Program-made: the position numbers and the translations under genes
The notes under the pieces: model-generated
Database searches by the model: none
What the model was told of the DNA's origin: nothing
Seen by the model: only the letters and a program-made list of their open reading frames with translations
Shown here: positions 1 through 8,002 of the stretch, piece by piece
Layout: the number at the start of each line of letters is the position of its first letter
How positions within the stretch are numbered: position 1 is the stretch's first letter
Assembly: GCF_000689255.1 (NCBI RefSeq)
Contig: NZ_HG964446.1
Coordinates: 1,044,484-1,108,483 of the forward strand
Direction of reading: 5' to 3'
Length of the DNA: 64,000 nt
Source: Mycobacterium triplex
GTDB taxonomy: Bacteria; Actinomycetota; Actinomycetes; Mycobacteriales; Mycobacteriaceae

Positions 1-130
1 TCGCCGCACCGGCGATCGCGGCGATCCCGATCGCAACCAGCAGCCCCACCACGATCTTGGCGGGCAGCGGCCCCAGCGGGGACGGTCCTGACGACAGGGT
101 GTGCGAGTGCGAGTGGGTCACCCGCTCCAC
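1..130 (-). CDS. YibE/F-like membrane protein, N-terminal fragment (runs off the window)
   Basis: Only the first 43 codons are present; the gene continues past position 1. It begins GTG at 130, with a second in-frame GTG at 119-121. The N-terminus is short and His/Ser-rich (VERVTHSHSHTLSSG). It is followed by a Pro/Gly stretch and a hydrophobic segment (KIVVGLLVAIGIAAIAGAA) that looks like a first transmembrane helix. This start resembles mycobacterial YibE/F-family membrane proteins as I remember them, but the fragment is too short to prove the family. It is on the same strand as aspC and starts 13 nt after the aspC stop, so it could be the last gene of that transcription unit. No function is inferred. 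Confidence 0.5.
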   Translation of the reverse strand, partial: MERVTHSHSHTLSSGPSPLGPLPAKIVVGLLVAIGIAAIAGAA

Positions 131-142
131 CGTAGAGGCGGC

Positions 143-1432
143 TTACTGCCGATAGGCGGTCAGGAAGTTGCCCAGCCGTTCGATCGCGGCGGACAGATCA
201 CGCGCCCACGGCAGGGTCACGATGCGCAGGTGATCCGGGGCCGGCCAGTTGAAGCCGGTGCCCTGGCCCACCAGGATCTTCTCCTGCAGCAGCAGGTCGA
301 GGACCAGCTGCTCGTCGTCTTCGATGTCGTAGACCTCGGGATCCAGCCGCGGGAACGCGTACAGCGCGCCGTCCGGCTTGACGCAGGACACCCCGGGTAT
401 CTGGTTGAGCTTGGTCCACGCGACGTCGCGCTGCTCGAGTAGCCGGCCGCCGGGCAGCACCAGGTCGTCGATGCTCTGGTAGCCGCCGAGGGCGACCTGG
501 ATTGCGTGCTGGGCCGGGACATTCGGGCACAGCCGCATGTTGGCCAGCAGGCTGATGCCCTCGATGAAGCTGCCGGCGTGGTCCTTGGGCCCGGTGATCG
601 CGAGCCAGCCGGCCCGGTACCCGGCCACCCGGTAGGCCTTGGACAGTCCGTTGAAGGTCAGGCACAGCACGTCCGGCGCGAGGGTGGCCAGGCTGATGTG
701 CTTGGCGTCGCCGTAGAGGATCTTGTCGTAGATCTCATCGGCGAGCAGCATCAGCTGGTGCTTGCGCGCCAGCTCGACCATCTGGCTGAGTATTTCGCGG
801 CTGTAGACGGCGCCGGTGGGGTTGTTCGGGTTGATCACGACCAGCGCCTTGGTGCGCTCGGTGATCTTGGACTCCATGTCGGCGATGTCGGGCTGCCATG
901 CCTGCGTCTCGTCGCACAGGTAGTGGACCGGCGTGCCGCCGGCCAAGGACGTCGACGCCGTCCACAACGGGTAGTCGGGGGAGGGAATCAGCACCTGATC
1001 GCCGTTGTCGAGCAGGGCCTGCAGTGTCATCGTGATCAGCTCGGATACCCCGTTGCCGAGAAAGACGTCGTCGACGTCGAACCGCGGGAAGCCGTCGACC
1101 AGTTCGTAACGGGTGACCACCGCGCGCCGGGCCGGCAGGATGCCCTGCGAGTCCGAGTAGCCCTGCGCATAAGGCAGCGCCTGGATCATGTCGCGCATGA
1201 TCACGTCGGGCGCATCGAAGCCGAACGGCGCCGGGTTGCCGATGTTGAGCTTGAGAATGCGGTGGCCCTCGGCCTCCAGCCGCGCAGCATGCTGGTGCAC
1301 CGGGCCGCGGATTTCGTACAGAACGTCCTGAAGCTTGGACGACTGCGCGAAAGTCCGCTGCCGGTGGTGGCCGGGGCTGTGCACGGGCACCTGGTGAGTG
1401 GTCACGTCACCAATGGTGCCATCGTCGTCCAC
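143..1432 (-). CDS. aspC: PLP-dependent aspartate/alanine-type aminotransferase AspC
   Basis: A 429-residue fold-type I aminotransferase that transfers an amino group between an amino acid and a 2-oxo acid in the cytoplasm. The family is annotated as aspartate aminotransferase, but alanine aminotransferase activity is plausible for this subgroup. Visible motifs are NPNNPTG around residue 200, DEIYDKILY, and the pyridoxal-phosphate lysine in SKAYRVAGYRAGW near residue 260, followed by the C-terminal arginine region APDHLRIVTLPWARD. Length and sequence match M. tuberculosis Rv0337c. The GTG start has no clear ribosome-binding site; a second GTG nine codons in is possible. The gene lies 30 nt downstream of the Fe-S reductase gene on the same strand, so the two may be co-transcribed. 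Confidence 0.92.
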   Translation of the reverse strand: MDDDGTIGDVTTHQVPVHSPGHHRQRTFAQSSKLQDVLYEIRGPVHQHAARLEAEGHRILKLNIGNPAPFGFDAPDVIMRDMIQALPYAQGYSDSQGILPARRAVVTRYELVDGFPRFDVDDVFLGNGVSELITMTLQALLDNGDQVLIPSPDYPLWTASTSLAGGTPVHYLCDETQAWQPDIADMESKITERTKALVVINPNNPTGAVYSREILSQMVELARKHQLMLLADEIYDKILYGDAKHISLATLAPDVLCLTFNGLSKAYRVAGYRAGWLAITGPKDHAGSFIEGISLLANMRLCPNVPAQHAIQVALGGYQSIDDLVLPGGRLLEQRDVAWTKLNQIPGVSCVKPDGALYAFPRLDPEVYDIEDDEQLVLDLLLQEKILVGQGTGFNWPAPDHLRIVTLPWARDLSAAIERLGNFLTAYRQ

Positions 1433-1462
1433 CGATTTTTGCTGATAGAGGCCAATCTGTGA

Positions 1463-4438
1463 TCAGCGCTTCCCCGGTGGACGGGCGCCGCGTGCCAGGC
1501 CGAGTCCCTTAACAGGGGCTGCGGGGGGTGCCGCGTCGCCGTTGGTTTCCTCGGCGGGCTGCGGCGTCGGCTCCGGTTGGGCCTCGGCCTTTTGCTCGGC
1601 GGGCGCCGTCTCGGCTGCCGGGGCCGCGGCGGCCGCTTTCTTGGCACCGGGACGCTTGGCCCCTGCGGCGATGCCCAGGCCTTTGACAGGCGCGGCCGGT
1701 GCCTTGGGTTCGGCGGCCTCGGCGGTGGGCTCTGCTGCCTCGGCTTTGGCCTCGGGCTGCGGCTTGGCTTCGGTCTCCGGCTTGGCGGCCGGCGCGGCGG
1801 CGGTCTTCTTGGCGCCGGGTTTCCGGGCGCCGGCGGCCAGGCCCAGGCCCTTGACCGGTGCAGCCGGAGCCTCGGCCTTTTCCTCGGCTGCGGGCGCTTC
1901 TGCCGCCGGGGCGGCTTTCTTGGCGCCGGGCTTTCGGGCGCCGGCGGCCAGGCCCAGACCCTTGGCGGGCGCGGCGTCGGTCTTGGCCTCCGCTGCCTCG
2001 GCCGCCGGTGCTTGCGCTGCCGGGGCTTTCTTGGCGCCCGGCCGTTTGGCGCCGCCGGCGATACCCAACCCCTTCGCCGGCGCTGCGGCCTTGGCGGGCT
2101 GCTCGGGCTCGGCGGCCGCGGGTTCCTCGGCCTTCGCGGGCGCTTCCTCCGCCGGTGCCGTCGCGGTGGCAGCAGCGGCCTTGGGCTCGGCTTTCGCGGC
2201 CCGCTCCTCTGCTTCCTTTGCGGCCGTGCCCTTCTGCGGCAGCGTCGCCTTGTCGTACTCGAGCGAGCCGAGCAGGATCTGGGCGACGTCGAGCACCTCG
2301 ACCCCGCTGCGGCCGGCCTCTTCCTGCCGGTCGTTGACACCGTCGGTCACCATCACACGGCAGAACGGGCAGCCGGTCGCGATCGTCGCGGCGTTGGTGG
2401 CCAGCGCCTCGTCGACGCGCTCGTGGTTGATGCGCTTGCCGATGTGCTCTTCCATCCACATGCGCGCACCGCCGGCGCCGCAGCAGAAGCTGCGGTCGGA
2501 GTTGCGCGGCATCTCGGTAAGGTTGGCGCCGGCGAAGCCGATCAGCTCGCGCGGTGCCTCGTACACCTTGTTGTGGCGGCCCAGGTAGCAGGGGTCGTGG
2601 TACGTAATGTCTTGCGAGACAGGCGTTACCGGAACCAGCTTCTTGTCGCGCACCAGCCGGTTGAGCAGCTGGGTGTGGTGCAGCACGCTGTAGTTGGCGC
2701 CCAGCTGACGGTATTCCCTACCGATTGTGTTGAAGCAGTGCGGGCAGGTGACGACGATCTTGCGGTCGACGGTCTCCACACCCTCGAACACCCCGTCCAG
2801 AGTCTCGACGGCTTGGGCGGCCAGCTGCTGGAACAGGAACTCGTTGCCGGACCGCCGTGCGGAGTCGCCGTTGCAGGTCTCCCCGGTGCCCAGCACCATG
2901 AACTTCACCCCGGCAATGGCCAGCAACTCGGCGACGGCCTTGGTGGTCTTCTTGGCCTTGTCGTCATAGGCGCCGGCGCAGCCCACCCAGAACAGGTACT
3001 CATACCCGTCGAAGCTCTCGACGTCCTGACCGTAGACCGGGACGTCGAAGTCGACCTCGTCGATCCAGTTGGTCCGGTCCCCGGCGTTCTGACCCCACGG
3101 GTTGCCCTTGGTCTCCAAGTTCTTGAACAGCACCGACAGCTCGGACGGGAACTCCGACTCCATCATCACCTGGTAGCGGCGCATGTCGATGATGTGGTCG
3201 ACGTGCTCGATGTCCACCGGGCACTGCTCGACGCAGGCGCCGCAGGACACGCACGACCACAGCACGTCGGGATCGATCACGCCGCCCTGCTCGGCGGTGC
3301 CGACCAGCGGCCGGGCCGCCTGCTCGGGTCCATGGCCGGGTATGCGGCCGAAGCCGGACTCCGGGACATGGTGGCCTTCTTCTTTGACCGTCTCGAGATC
3401 CAGACCCTCAAGCGGCTCGGCGGTCTTTTCACCGAGGATGTAAGGCGCCTTGGCCATCCAGTGGTCGCGCAGGTCCATGATCACGAGCTTGGGCGACAAC
3501 GGTTTTCCGGTGTTCCAGGCCGGACACTGCGACTGGCAGCGCCCGCACTCGGTACAGGTGGCGAAGTCGAGGTTCGCCTTCCAGGTGAAGTCCTCGATCT
3601 TGCCGCGACCGAAAACGTCGTCCTCGCCGGGATCTTCGAAGTTGATCGGCTTGCCGCCGGACTCCATCGGCAGCAGCGGGCCCAGGCCGTCGGGCAGGCG
3701 CTTGAAGGTGACGTTGATGGGCGCCAGGAAGATGTGCAGGTGCTTGGAGTGCAGCACGATGATCAGGAAGAACAACGCCACGGCGATGTGAGCCAGCAGC
3801 GCGAACGTCTCGATCCATTCGTTAGCGGTCACACCCAGCGGCTGCATGAGCCTGCCCATGGCGTGCGAGAAGAACGCGCCCTGGCCGTAGGGGAAGTTGC
3901 CGGTGACGACGGAGGCGCCGCGGAAGATCGCGAAGCTGATGATGACCAGCGAGATCATGAACAGAATCAGCCACGCGCCACCGGTGTGCGAACCGTAGAA
4001 CCGCGACTGACGGCCGTATTCCTTTGGCTCGCTGCGCAATCGGATGATCGAGAAGGTGATGATGCCGGCCAGCACGGCGAGTGCAATGAAGTCCTGCAGG
4101 AAGCCCAGCACATCCCAGCGGCCGACGATCGGGATGTGGAAGTTGGGTTGGAACAGGGTGCCGTAGGCCTCGATGTACACCGTGATGAGGATGAAGAATC
4201 CCCACATGGTGAAGAAGTGGGCGAGGCCGGGAATGGACCACTTCAGCAGCTTGCGCTGACCGAACACCTCGGCGATTTGAGTCCAGATCCGAGTGCCGAC
4301 GTGGTCGGTCCGGCCACTCACCGGCTGGCCGGACATGACCAGGCGGTACAGCCACCAGACGCGCTTCAGCGCGAACAAGGCCACAATCGCGGTAAGGCCG
4401 AGCCCCAGCACCAACCTGATGAGCGTCTGCGTGGTCAC
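1463..4438 (-). CDS. Membrane-bound Fe-S heterodisulfide-reductase-like oxidoreductase (Rv0338c homologue)
   Basis: A 991-residue redox protein combining three parts seen in HdrDE/glycolate-oxidase systems. Residues 1-250 hold several membrane helices like a nitrate-reductase gamma or HdrE subunit. Two 4Fe-4S motifs follow, CTECGRCQSQCP near 293 and CVSCGACVEQCP near 394. Residues 470-720 hold two CCG-type cysteine-rich domains, with the motifs DPCYLGRHN, CCGAGGARMW and CPFCRVMV. It probably passes electrons between a membrane quinone and a cytoplasmic partner; the substrate is unknown. From about residue 735 there is an Ala/Pro/Lys/Glu-rich disordered tail with five KGLG motifs (separate entry). 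The GTG start has a GGGGAGAG ribosome-binding site. The M. tuberculosis homologue is reported to be essential for growth. Confidence 0.88.
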   Translation of the reverse strand: MTTQTLIRLVLGLGLTAIVALFALKRVWWLYRLVMSGQPVSGRTDHVGTRIWTQIAEVFGQRKLLKWSIPGLAHFFTMWGFFILITVYIEAYGTLFQPNFHIPIVGRWDVLGFLQDFIALAVLAGIITFSIIRLRSEPKEYGRQSRFYGSHTGGAWLILFMISLVIISFAIFRGASVVTGNFPYGQGAFFSHAMGRLMQPLGVTANEWIETFALLAHIAVALFFLIIVLHSKHLHIFLAPINVTFKRLPDGLGPLLPMESGGKPINFEDPGEDDVFGRGKIEDFTWKANLDFATCTECGRCQSQCPAWNTGKPLSPKLVIMDLRDHWMAKAPYILGEKTAEPLEGLDLETVKEEGHHVPESGFGRIPGHGPEQAARPLVGTAEQGGVIDPDVLWSCVSCGACVEQCPVDIEHVDHIIDMRRYQVMMESEFPSELSVLFKNLETKGNPWGQNAGDRTNWIDEVDFDVPVYGQDVESFDGYEYLFWVGCAGAYDDKAKKTTKAVAELLAIAGVKFMVLGTGETCNGDSARRSGNEFLFQQLAAQAVETLDGVFEGVETVDRKIVVTCPHCFNTIGREYRQLGANYSVLHHTQLLNRLVRDKKLVPVTPVSQDITYHDPCYLGRHNKVYEAPRELIGFAGANLTEMPRNSDRSFCCGAGGARMWMEEHIGKRINHERVDEALATNAATIATGCPFCRVMVTDGVNDRQEEAGRSGVEVLDVAQILLGSLEYDKATLPQKGTAAKEAEERAAKAEPKAAAATATAPAEEAPAKAEEPAAAEPEQPAKAAAPAKGLGIAGGAKRPGAKKAPAAQAPAAEAAEAKTDAAPAKGLGLAAGARKPGAKKAAPAAEAPAAEEKAEAPAAPVKGLGLAAGARKPGAKKTAAAPAAKPETEAKPQPEAKAEAAEPTAEAAEPKAPAAPVKGLGIAAGAKRPGAKKAAAAAPAAETAPAEQKAEAQPEPTPQPAEETNGDAAPPAAPVKGLGLARGARPPGKR
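1466..2074 (-). repeat. Five-fold KGLG-(I/L)-A-x-GA-basic tail repeats in the Fe-S reductase
   Basis: The C-terminal 203 residues contain five copies of the motif KGLG[IL]AxGA[KR]xPG[AK]K, starting at residues 789, 826, 863, 919 and 977. They are separated by low-complexity Ala/Pro/Glu spacers of 37, 37, 56 and 58 residues. The last copy ends the protein (PPGKR). Each basic, glycine-containing motif sits between acidic spacers. This suggests a flexible arm with repeated short binding motifs, for example for nucleic acid, lipid headgroups or a partner protein. Confidence 0.85.
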
Positions 4439-4574
4439 AGCAGGTCTCTCCCCAATGCATCGTCACTCAACGAAAATTCGTTCGATCTTTGCTAGCTCAT
4501 ACTGACATCCGGGCCGCCGTCGACGCGAGAAAGGTTGCCCTAACCGAGATTCGCGAAAGCCTTTGACCTGCGGC

Positions 4575-6977
4575 TTAGCCCCCGGGGGCCAGCATGGCAC
4601 GTAACATAGACAACATCTCCGAGCGTGAGCCGGCGCCGAGTCGGCGGCGAATACGCGCGACGTGATGCTCAACCGTCTTCGCCGAAATAAACAGCTGTGC
4701 GCCGATGTCGCGGTACGGCAAGCCAAGCAACAACAGTTCGGCCACTTCGCGTTCGCGATGCGACAGCGGCGATCCCGACGGCGGCTGATGCGTGGGCGAC
4801 GGGGTCGCACCGTCGGGTTCGTCGCCGGTCACACCGATGGGAATGTCGCCCGGGGTCGCGCCCAGTTTGAGATCCCGGGCCAGCTGCAGCATCGCTCCGG
4901 ACACCCTGCCGTCGGCTGCTTGCAGCGCGGCCTGGCCGGCCAGCCGGGTCGCGTCCGAGGTCAGCCCGACATGCGACAGCGCCCGGGCCGCCGCGGTCAC
5001 CTCGTCGGCGTCGACCTGGTTGGCCAGCACCCGCAGCCAGGTGCGCCCGGCGCCCGAGAGGGCCCGCGCGAGGGTGCTGGTTGCGGCCGCCGCACCGAGG
5101 GCCTGCGCATGCGGGGCAACCAGATCCGGGACGTTGGCGAGGATTCCCGCGTGCACGCCGGCCCAATGCAGCGGGATCGACCACAACACCGGGTTGCCGA
5201 GCGACTCCAGCACGGTGAACGCCTGATCAAGGACATGACGCAGCTGTTCGACCTGGCGTATCCGGGCGGCGCCCACCCACAATTCGCCCAGCGGCAGCAG
5301 CGCGAACAGGTCGATGGAGTACTCGGCGAGCACCTCCATGCCTGCGTACCAATGCTTTTGCAGCGCGCCGCTGTCACCGCTGCGACGCGCGATCGCCGTC
5401 CGCAGCGCCGCCGCCCACAACGCGTCGCGCCGGTGCAACCCGGCAGGGCCGACCGCCGCGACGTCCGCGCTCGCCGATGGCAGCTGCCCGTCCTGCATCT
5501 TGATCCAGCCGGACAGCAAGGTGTGTCGAGGCGTAAACAGCGCGTCAGCGTCGGGGCGTACGGCGCGACCGATCACGCTGCGGGCGCGGACCGGATCGCC
5601 GCCGTGCATCGCCGCCAAGGTCACCAATGCGGCCGGGCTGTCCGGAACGACTTCGCGCACCGTCTGTTCGGCCGTGATGGCCTGGCCGAGTTTCGTCATC
5701 GCGACCGGATACGGCTGGTCTATCGTCAGCAGCAGCCCTTCGGCCAGACTGCGCGCGGTACGCGCCGCGATCGTCGGCGGACCGGAATCCTTGAGGCGCA
5801 GCGCTGCCCGCGCCGTCGGCAGATCGCCGGTCGCGACGAGCGCGATCGCGGCGGCCGCTCCGACCGCCGCGTCCGGGTGCGGTCCCAGCCAGCTGAACAA
5901 TTCCGCAGCCTGATTCGCGTTGCCCTCGTGGGTCGCGACGCTGGCCGAAATCCGAACCGCTGCAGCGCGTTCGGTGGAATCGGGTGAGTTGAGTAGCGTG
6001 TCGGCCAATGCCGCCGCGGCGGCGCAGTCTCCGCTGAGGGCCAGCGCGTCGGCGACCCGAGATGTCAGGCCCTCGGCGCCGGCATCGACCGCTGCCCGGT
6101 AAAGCCTTGCTGCCCTGGTGGTTTCGCTACGCACTGTCGCGGCTTGCCTGGCAAGGATGGCCGCCAGCCGGTCGTCTTTGAGCCCGTGCTCGGCGAGCCG
6201 CAACGCGAAGTCCGGAGAAACCGTCGACATGTCGAGTTGTGAACGCAGCAGCGCGGTTTCGATATCGCGATGATGCGCATTGCCGACGACCTGGGCAATT
6301 GCGCCGTGCACCAGCTGTAGGAACTCGGGGCTGTGTGACGGCTCGATCAGCCCGCTGGCGTGCGCCCGGTCAACCAGCCGACGTGCGTCTGTGCCTGAAA
6401 TGCCCAGTGCTGCAGCCACATCGGCAGCTCCCAGTTCCTGGCTCAGCGACGTGATGAGAAGCGTGTCCAGGTCGGGTTCGTCGAGTCGGCGCAACCGTGC
6501 CACCAGCGCGAAGGTGGCCGTCTGGGCCGGTGAATGGGTGCCCTCGGATGTTGCGCGCACCAGAAACGGGATTCCCGCGGTGCACGGCAGAAGGGCCTCC
6601 GCGACGGGCAGGGGACCCAACGATATGCGCGGTCGATCCCGTTCCATCGCCACGGTCAGTTCCCGCAGGCGCTCCTGCGGCTCGGTGGCCACCACCACCG
6701 TGGTGCGCGGGTCGTCGACCCACTCGATGAGCCGGAGCAGTTCGGGTTCGCTCAGCAGGTGGGCGTCGTCGATCACCACGGCGGCGTCGGGTGGGTCGTC
6801 GGCCCGGGGTGCGCGTGCGAGCACGGACATTCCGGCACCCCGCAGCGCGTCGCGGGCGGCGGTGATAGCGGTGGTCTTGCCGGTTCCGATGCCGCCGCTG
6901 ATCACGAGCTTCACCGGCACTGCCGGCGCGTCGGCCAGGGCCCGGACGACGTGCTCGGCCATCGGGGAGTCGCTCAA
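4575..6977 (-). CDS. iniR: IniR: signal-transduction ATPase with LuxR DNA-binding domain
   Basis: An 800-residue regulator with an N-terminal NTPase domain. The Walker A motif is GGIGTGKTT near residue 30, and a Walker B-like AAVVIDDAHLL lies near 65. A long alpha-helical repeat-like middle follows. The C-terminal LuxR helix-turn-helix begins at PLSHREREVAELLLLG (about 735) and includes the recognition helix region SAKTVEHHVARIRRRL. It is homologous to Rv0339c. The M. marinum orthologue, IniR, was described as activating the iniBAC envelope-stress genes in response to free trehalose. It is divergent from the ini genes. The start chosen is TTG at 6977; ATG at 6962 is an alternative. A TTAGGGG motif sits 10 nt upstream of the start and is shared with the ini promoters, which hints at autoregulation. 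Confidence 0.85.
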   Translation of the reverse strand: MSDSPMAEHVVRALADAPAVPVKLVISGGIGTGKTTAITAARDALRGAGMSVLARAPRADDPPDAAVVIDDAHLLSEPELLRLIEWVDDPRTTVVVATEPQERLRELTVAMERDRPRISLGPLPVAEALLPCTAGIPFLVRATSEGTHSPAQTATFALVARLRRLDEPDLDTLLITSLSQELGAADVAAALGISGTDARRLVDRAHASGLIEPSHSPEFLQLVHGAIAQVVGNAHHRDIETALLRSQLDMSTVSPDFALRLAEHGLKDDRLAAILARQAATVRSETTRAARLYRAAVDAGAEGLTSRVADALALSGDCAAAAALADTLLNSPDSTERAAAVRISASVATHEGNANQAAELFSWLGPHPDAAVGAAAAIALVATGDLPTARAALRLKDSGPPTIAARTARSLAEGLLLTIDQPYPVAMTKLGQAITAEQTVREVVPDSPAALVTLAAMHGGDPVRARSVIGRAVRPDADALFTPRHTLLSGWIKMQDGQLPSASADVAAVGPAGLHRRDALWAAALRTAIARRSGDSGALQKHWYAGMEVLAEYSIDLFALLPLGELWVGAARIRQVEQLRHVLDQAFTVLESLGNPVLWSIPLHWAGVHAGILANVPDLVAPHAQALGAAAATSTLARALSGAGRTWLRVLANQVDADEVTAAARALSHVGLTSDATRLAGQAALQAADGRVSGAMLQLARDLKLGATPGDIPIGVTGDEPDGATPSPTHQPPSGSPLSHREREVAELLLLGLPYRDIGAQLFISAKTVEHHVARIRRRLGAGSRSEMLSMLRAMLAPGG

Positions 6978-7236
6978 GTGACGTACCCCCTAAGCGGTGC
7001 TGCGCTCGTGGTCAGGAGCGGTTTTCTCACCATAGCTGCAGCAACCCCCGCACCCGGGTAGCCATCCCCGTAGCGCCTCCATTCCCCTAAAGCAGCACCC
7101 CCTAATACAGCCGGGCGGCTGGTGGGCTGTGCACCGATCACACCGCTCGCGTGAGCCGATAGCATCGTGGCAATTGGCTGGGCGGTCCCTGCGCACGCCG
7201 ACGCCAAGGGTAGAGAGCGGCAAGGAGGTGCCCCCG
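6978..7236. promoter_or_regulatory. Divergent iniR / Rv0340-like control region with three CCCCTAA motifs
   Basis: This 259-bp region separates iniR from the IniB-domain gene. It contains the heptamer CCCCTAA at 6987-6993, 7084-7090 and 7099-7105. The last two are direct repeats 15 bp apart. The same heptamer recurs twice in front of iniB. The first copy is so close to the iniR start that it may double as a GGGGG ribosome-binding site on the minus strand. A good AAGGAGG site at 7222-7228 precedes the downstream ATG. I infer, but cannot show, that CCCCTAA is a regulator site. Confidence 0.55.
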
Positions 7237-7776
7237 ATGGCAAACTCATTGCTCGACTTCGTGATCTCGCTTGTGCGTGACCCCGACGCCGCGGCGCGCT
7301 ACGCGGCCAACCCCACGCAGTCCATCGCAGACGCCCACCTTACCGATGTGACCAGTGCCGATGTGAACAATCTGATTCCTGTGGTGACGGATTCGCTGTC
7401 GATGGGCACTCCGGCCAGTCCCGCCTCGGGCGCGTCGGTTCCCGATCACGGAAACGTCTGGGCAAGCGGTGCGGCCGCGGCGGCTCTCGACGCATTCACC
7501 CCGCACATCCCCGCTGGGGCGGTCGATTCGCACGGTCCGGCGGCCGGCGTGATCCATCAGCCGCCCACCCCGGCACCCGACCAACCGCCGGCGGAGGTGC
7601 GACCATTGGGCCTGGACGGTCCCGGCGCACCGGTGCAGCTCACTGGGGCTGAAACGCCGGATAGCCCGGCCGATCACGGTGCTCCTCCCGTGCACGACCC
7701 GGATGTGTGGGACCACCAGGTCATCCACCCGCACCCCGGTGAGCCGGAGCACCACGACTTCGGCCTGCACGGCTGA
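7237..7776 (+). CDS. IniB N-terminal-domain protein (Rv0340 homologue)
   Basis: A 179-residue protein of unknown function. The ATG at 7237 is preferred over an upstream in-frame ATG at 7129 because an AAGGAGG ribosome-binding site lies 8 nt before it and the length then matches Rv0340. The first 50 residues (LLDFVISLVRDPDAAARYAANP...ADAHLTDVTSADV) align with the IniB N-terminus (YILDLFGNPDAARAFVAGPG...TDAGLINVAPEEF). The rest is Pro/Gly/His-rich and probably disordered. No signal peptide or membrane helix is visible. Its place between iniR and iniB, plus the shared domain and promoter motif, puts it in the ini envelope-stress response. Confidence 0.85.
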   Translation: MANSLLDFVISLVRDPDAAARYAANPTQSIADAHLTDVTSADVNNLIPVVTDSLSMGTPASPASGASVPDHGNVWASGAAAAALDAFTPHIPAGAVDSHGPAAGVIHQPPTPAPDQPPAEVRPLGLDGPGAPVQLTGAETPDSPADHGAPPVHDPDVWDHQVIHPHPGEPEHHDFGLHG

Positions 7777-7851
7777 CGTTTACGGCCCTGAACTGCGCCA
7801 ATACCCTCCGATAGGGGCATTTTTGGTGATGTGTCAGATCCCCCGGTAAAG

Positions 7852-7866
7852 CCCCTAATCCCCTAA
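7852..7866 (+). promoter_or_regulatory. Direct CCCCTAA repeats upstream of iniB
   Basis: Two CCCCTAA heptamers, at 7852-7858 and 7860-7866, sit 8 bp apart in the 226-bp gap between the Rv0340-like gene and iniB. They start about 150 bp before the iniB ATG. A reverse near-match (ATAGGGG) lies about 40 bp upstream. The second copy also forms a short CCCC-TAAC-GGGG hairpin followed by TTTCGTT, which could be a weak terminator for the preceding gene. The motif is shared with the iniR-side promoters. Confidence 0.5.
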
Positions 7867-8002
7867 CGGGGTTTCGTTACGGATCCCGATGGGGTCCCGA
7901 TCAGCCGGGGGATCCGTCCCCGATTCCGAGCAGTGGCGGAATCCATAGCGTGTATGGCAGGACGCCGGTCGATCCGGCGCAGGGGATTGAAGGGGAATCA
8001 TC

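Noticed and set aside
1577..4495. 972-codon open frame on the plus strand opposite the Fe-S reductase
   Set aside because: It is a GC-rich shadow frame with no recognisable domain; the minus-strand frame has two 4Fe-4S motifs and CCG domains.
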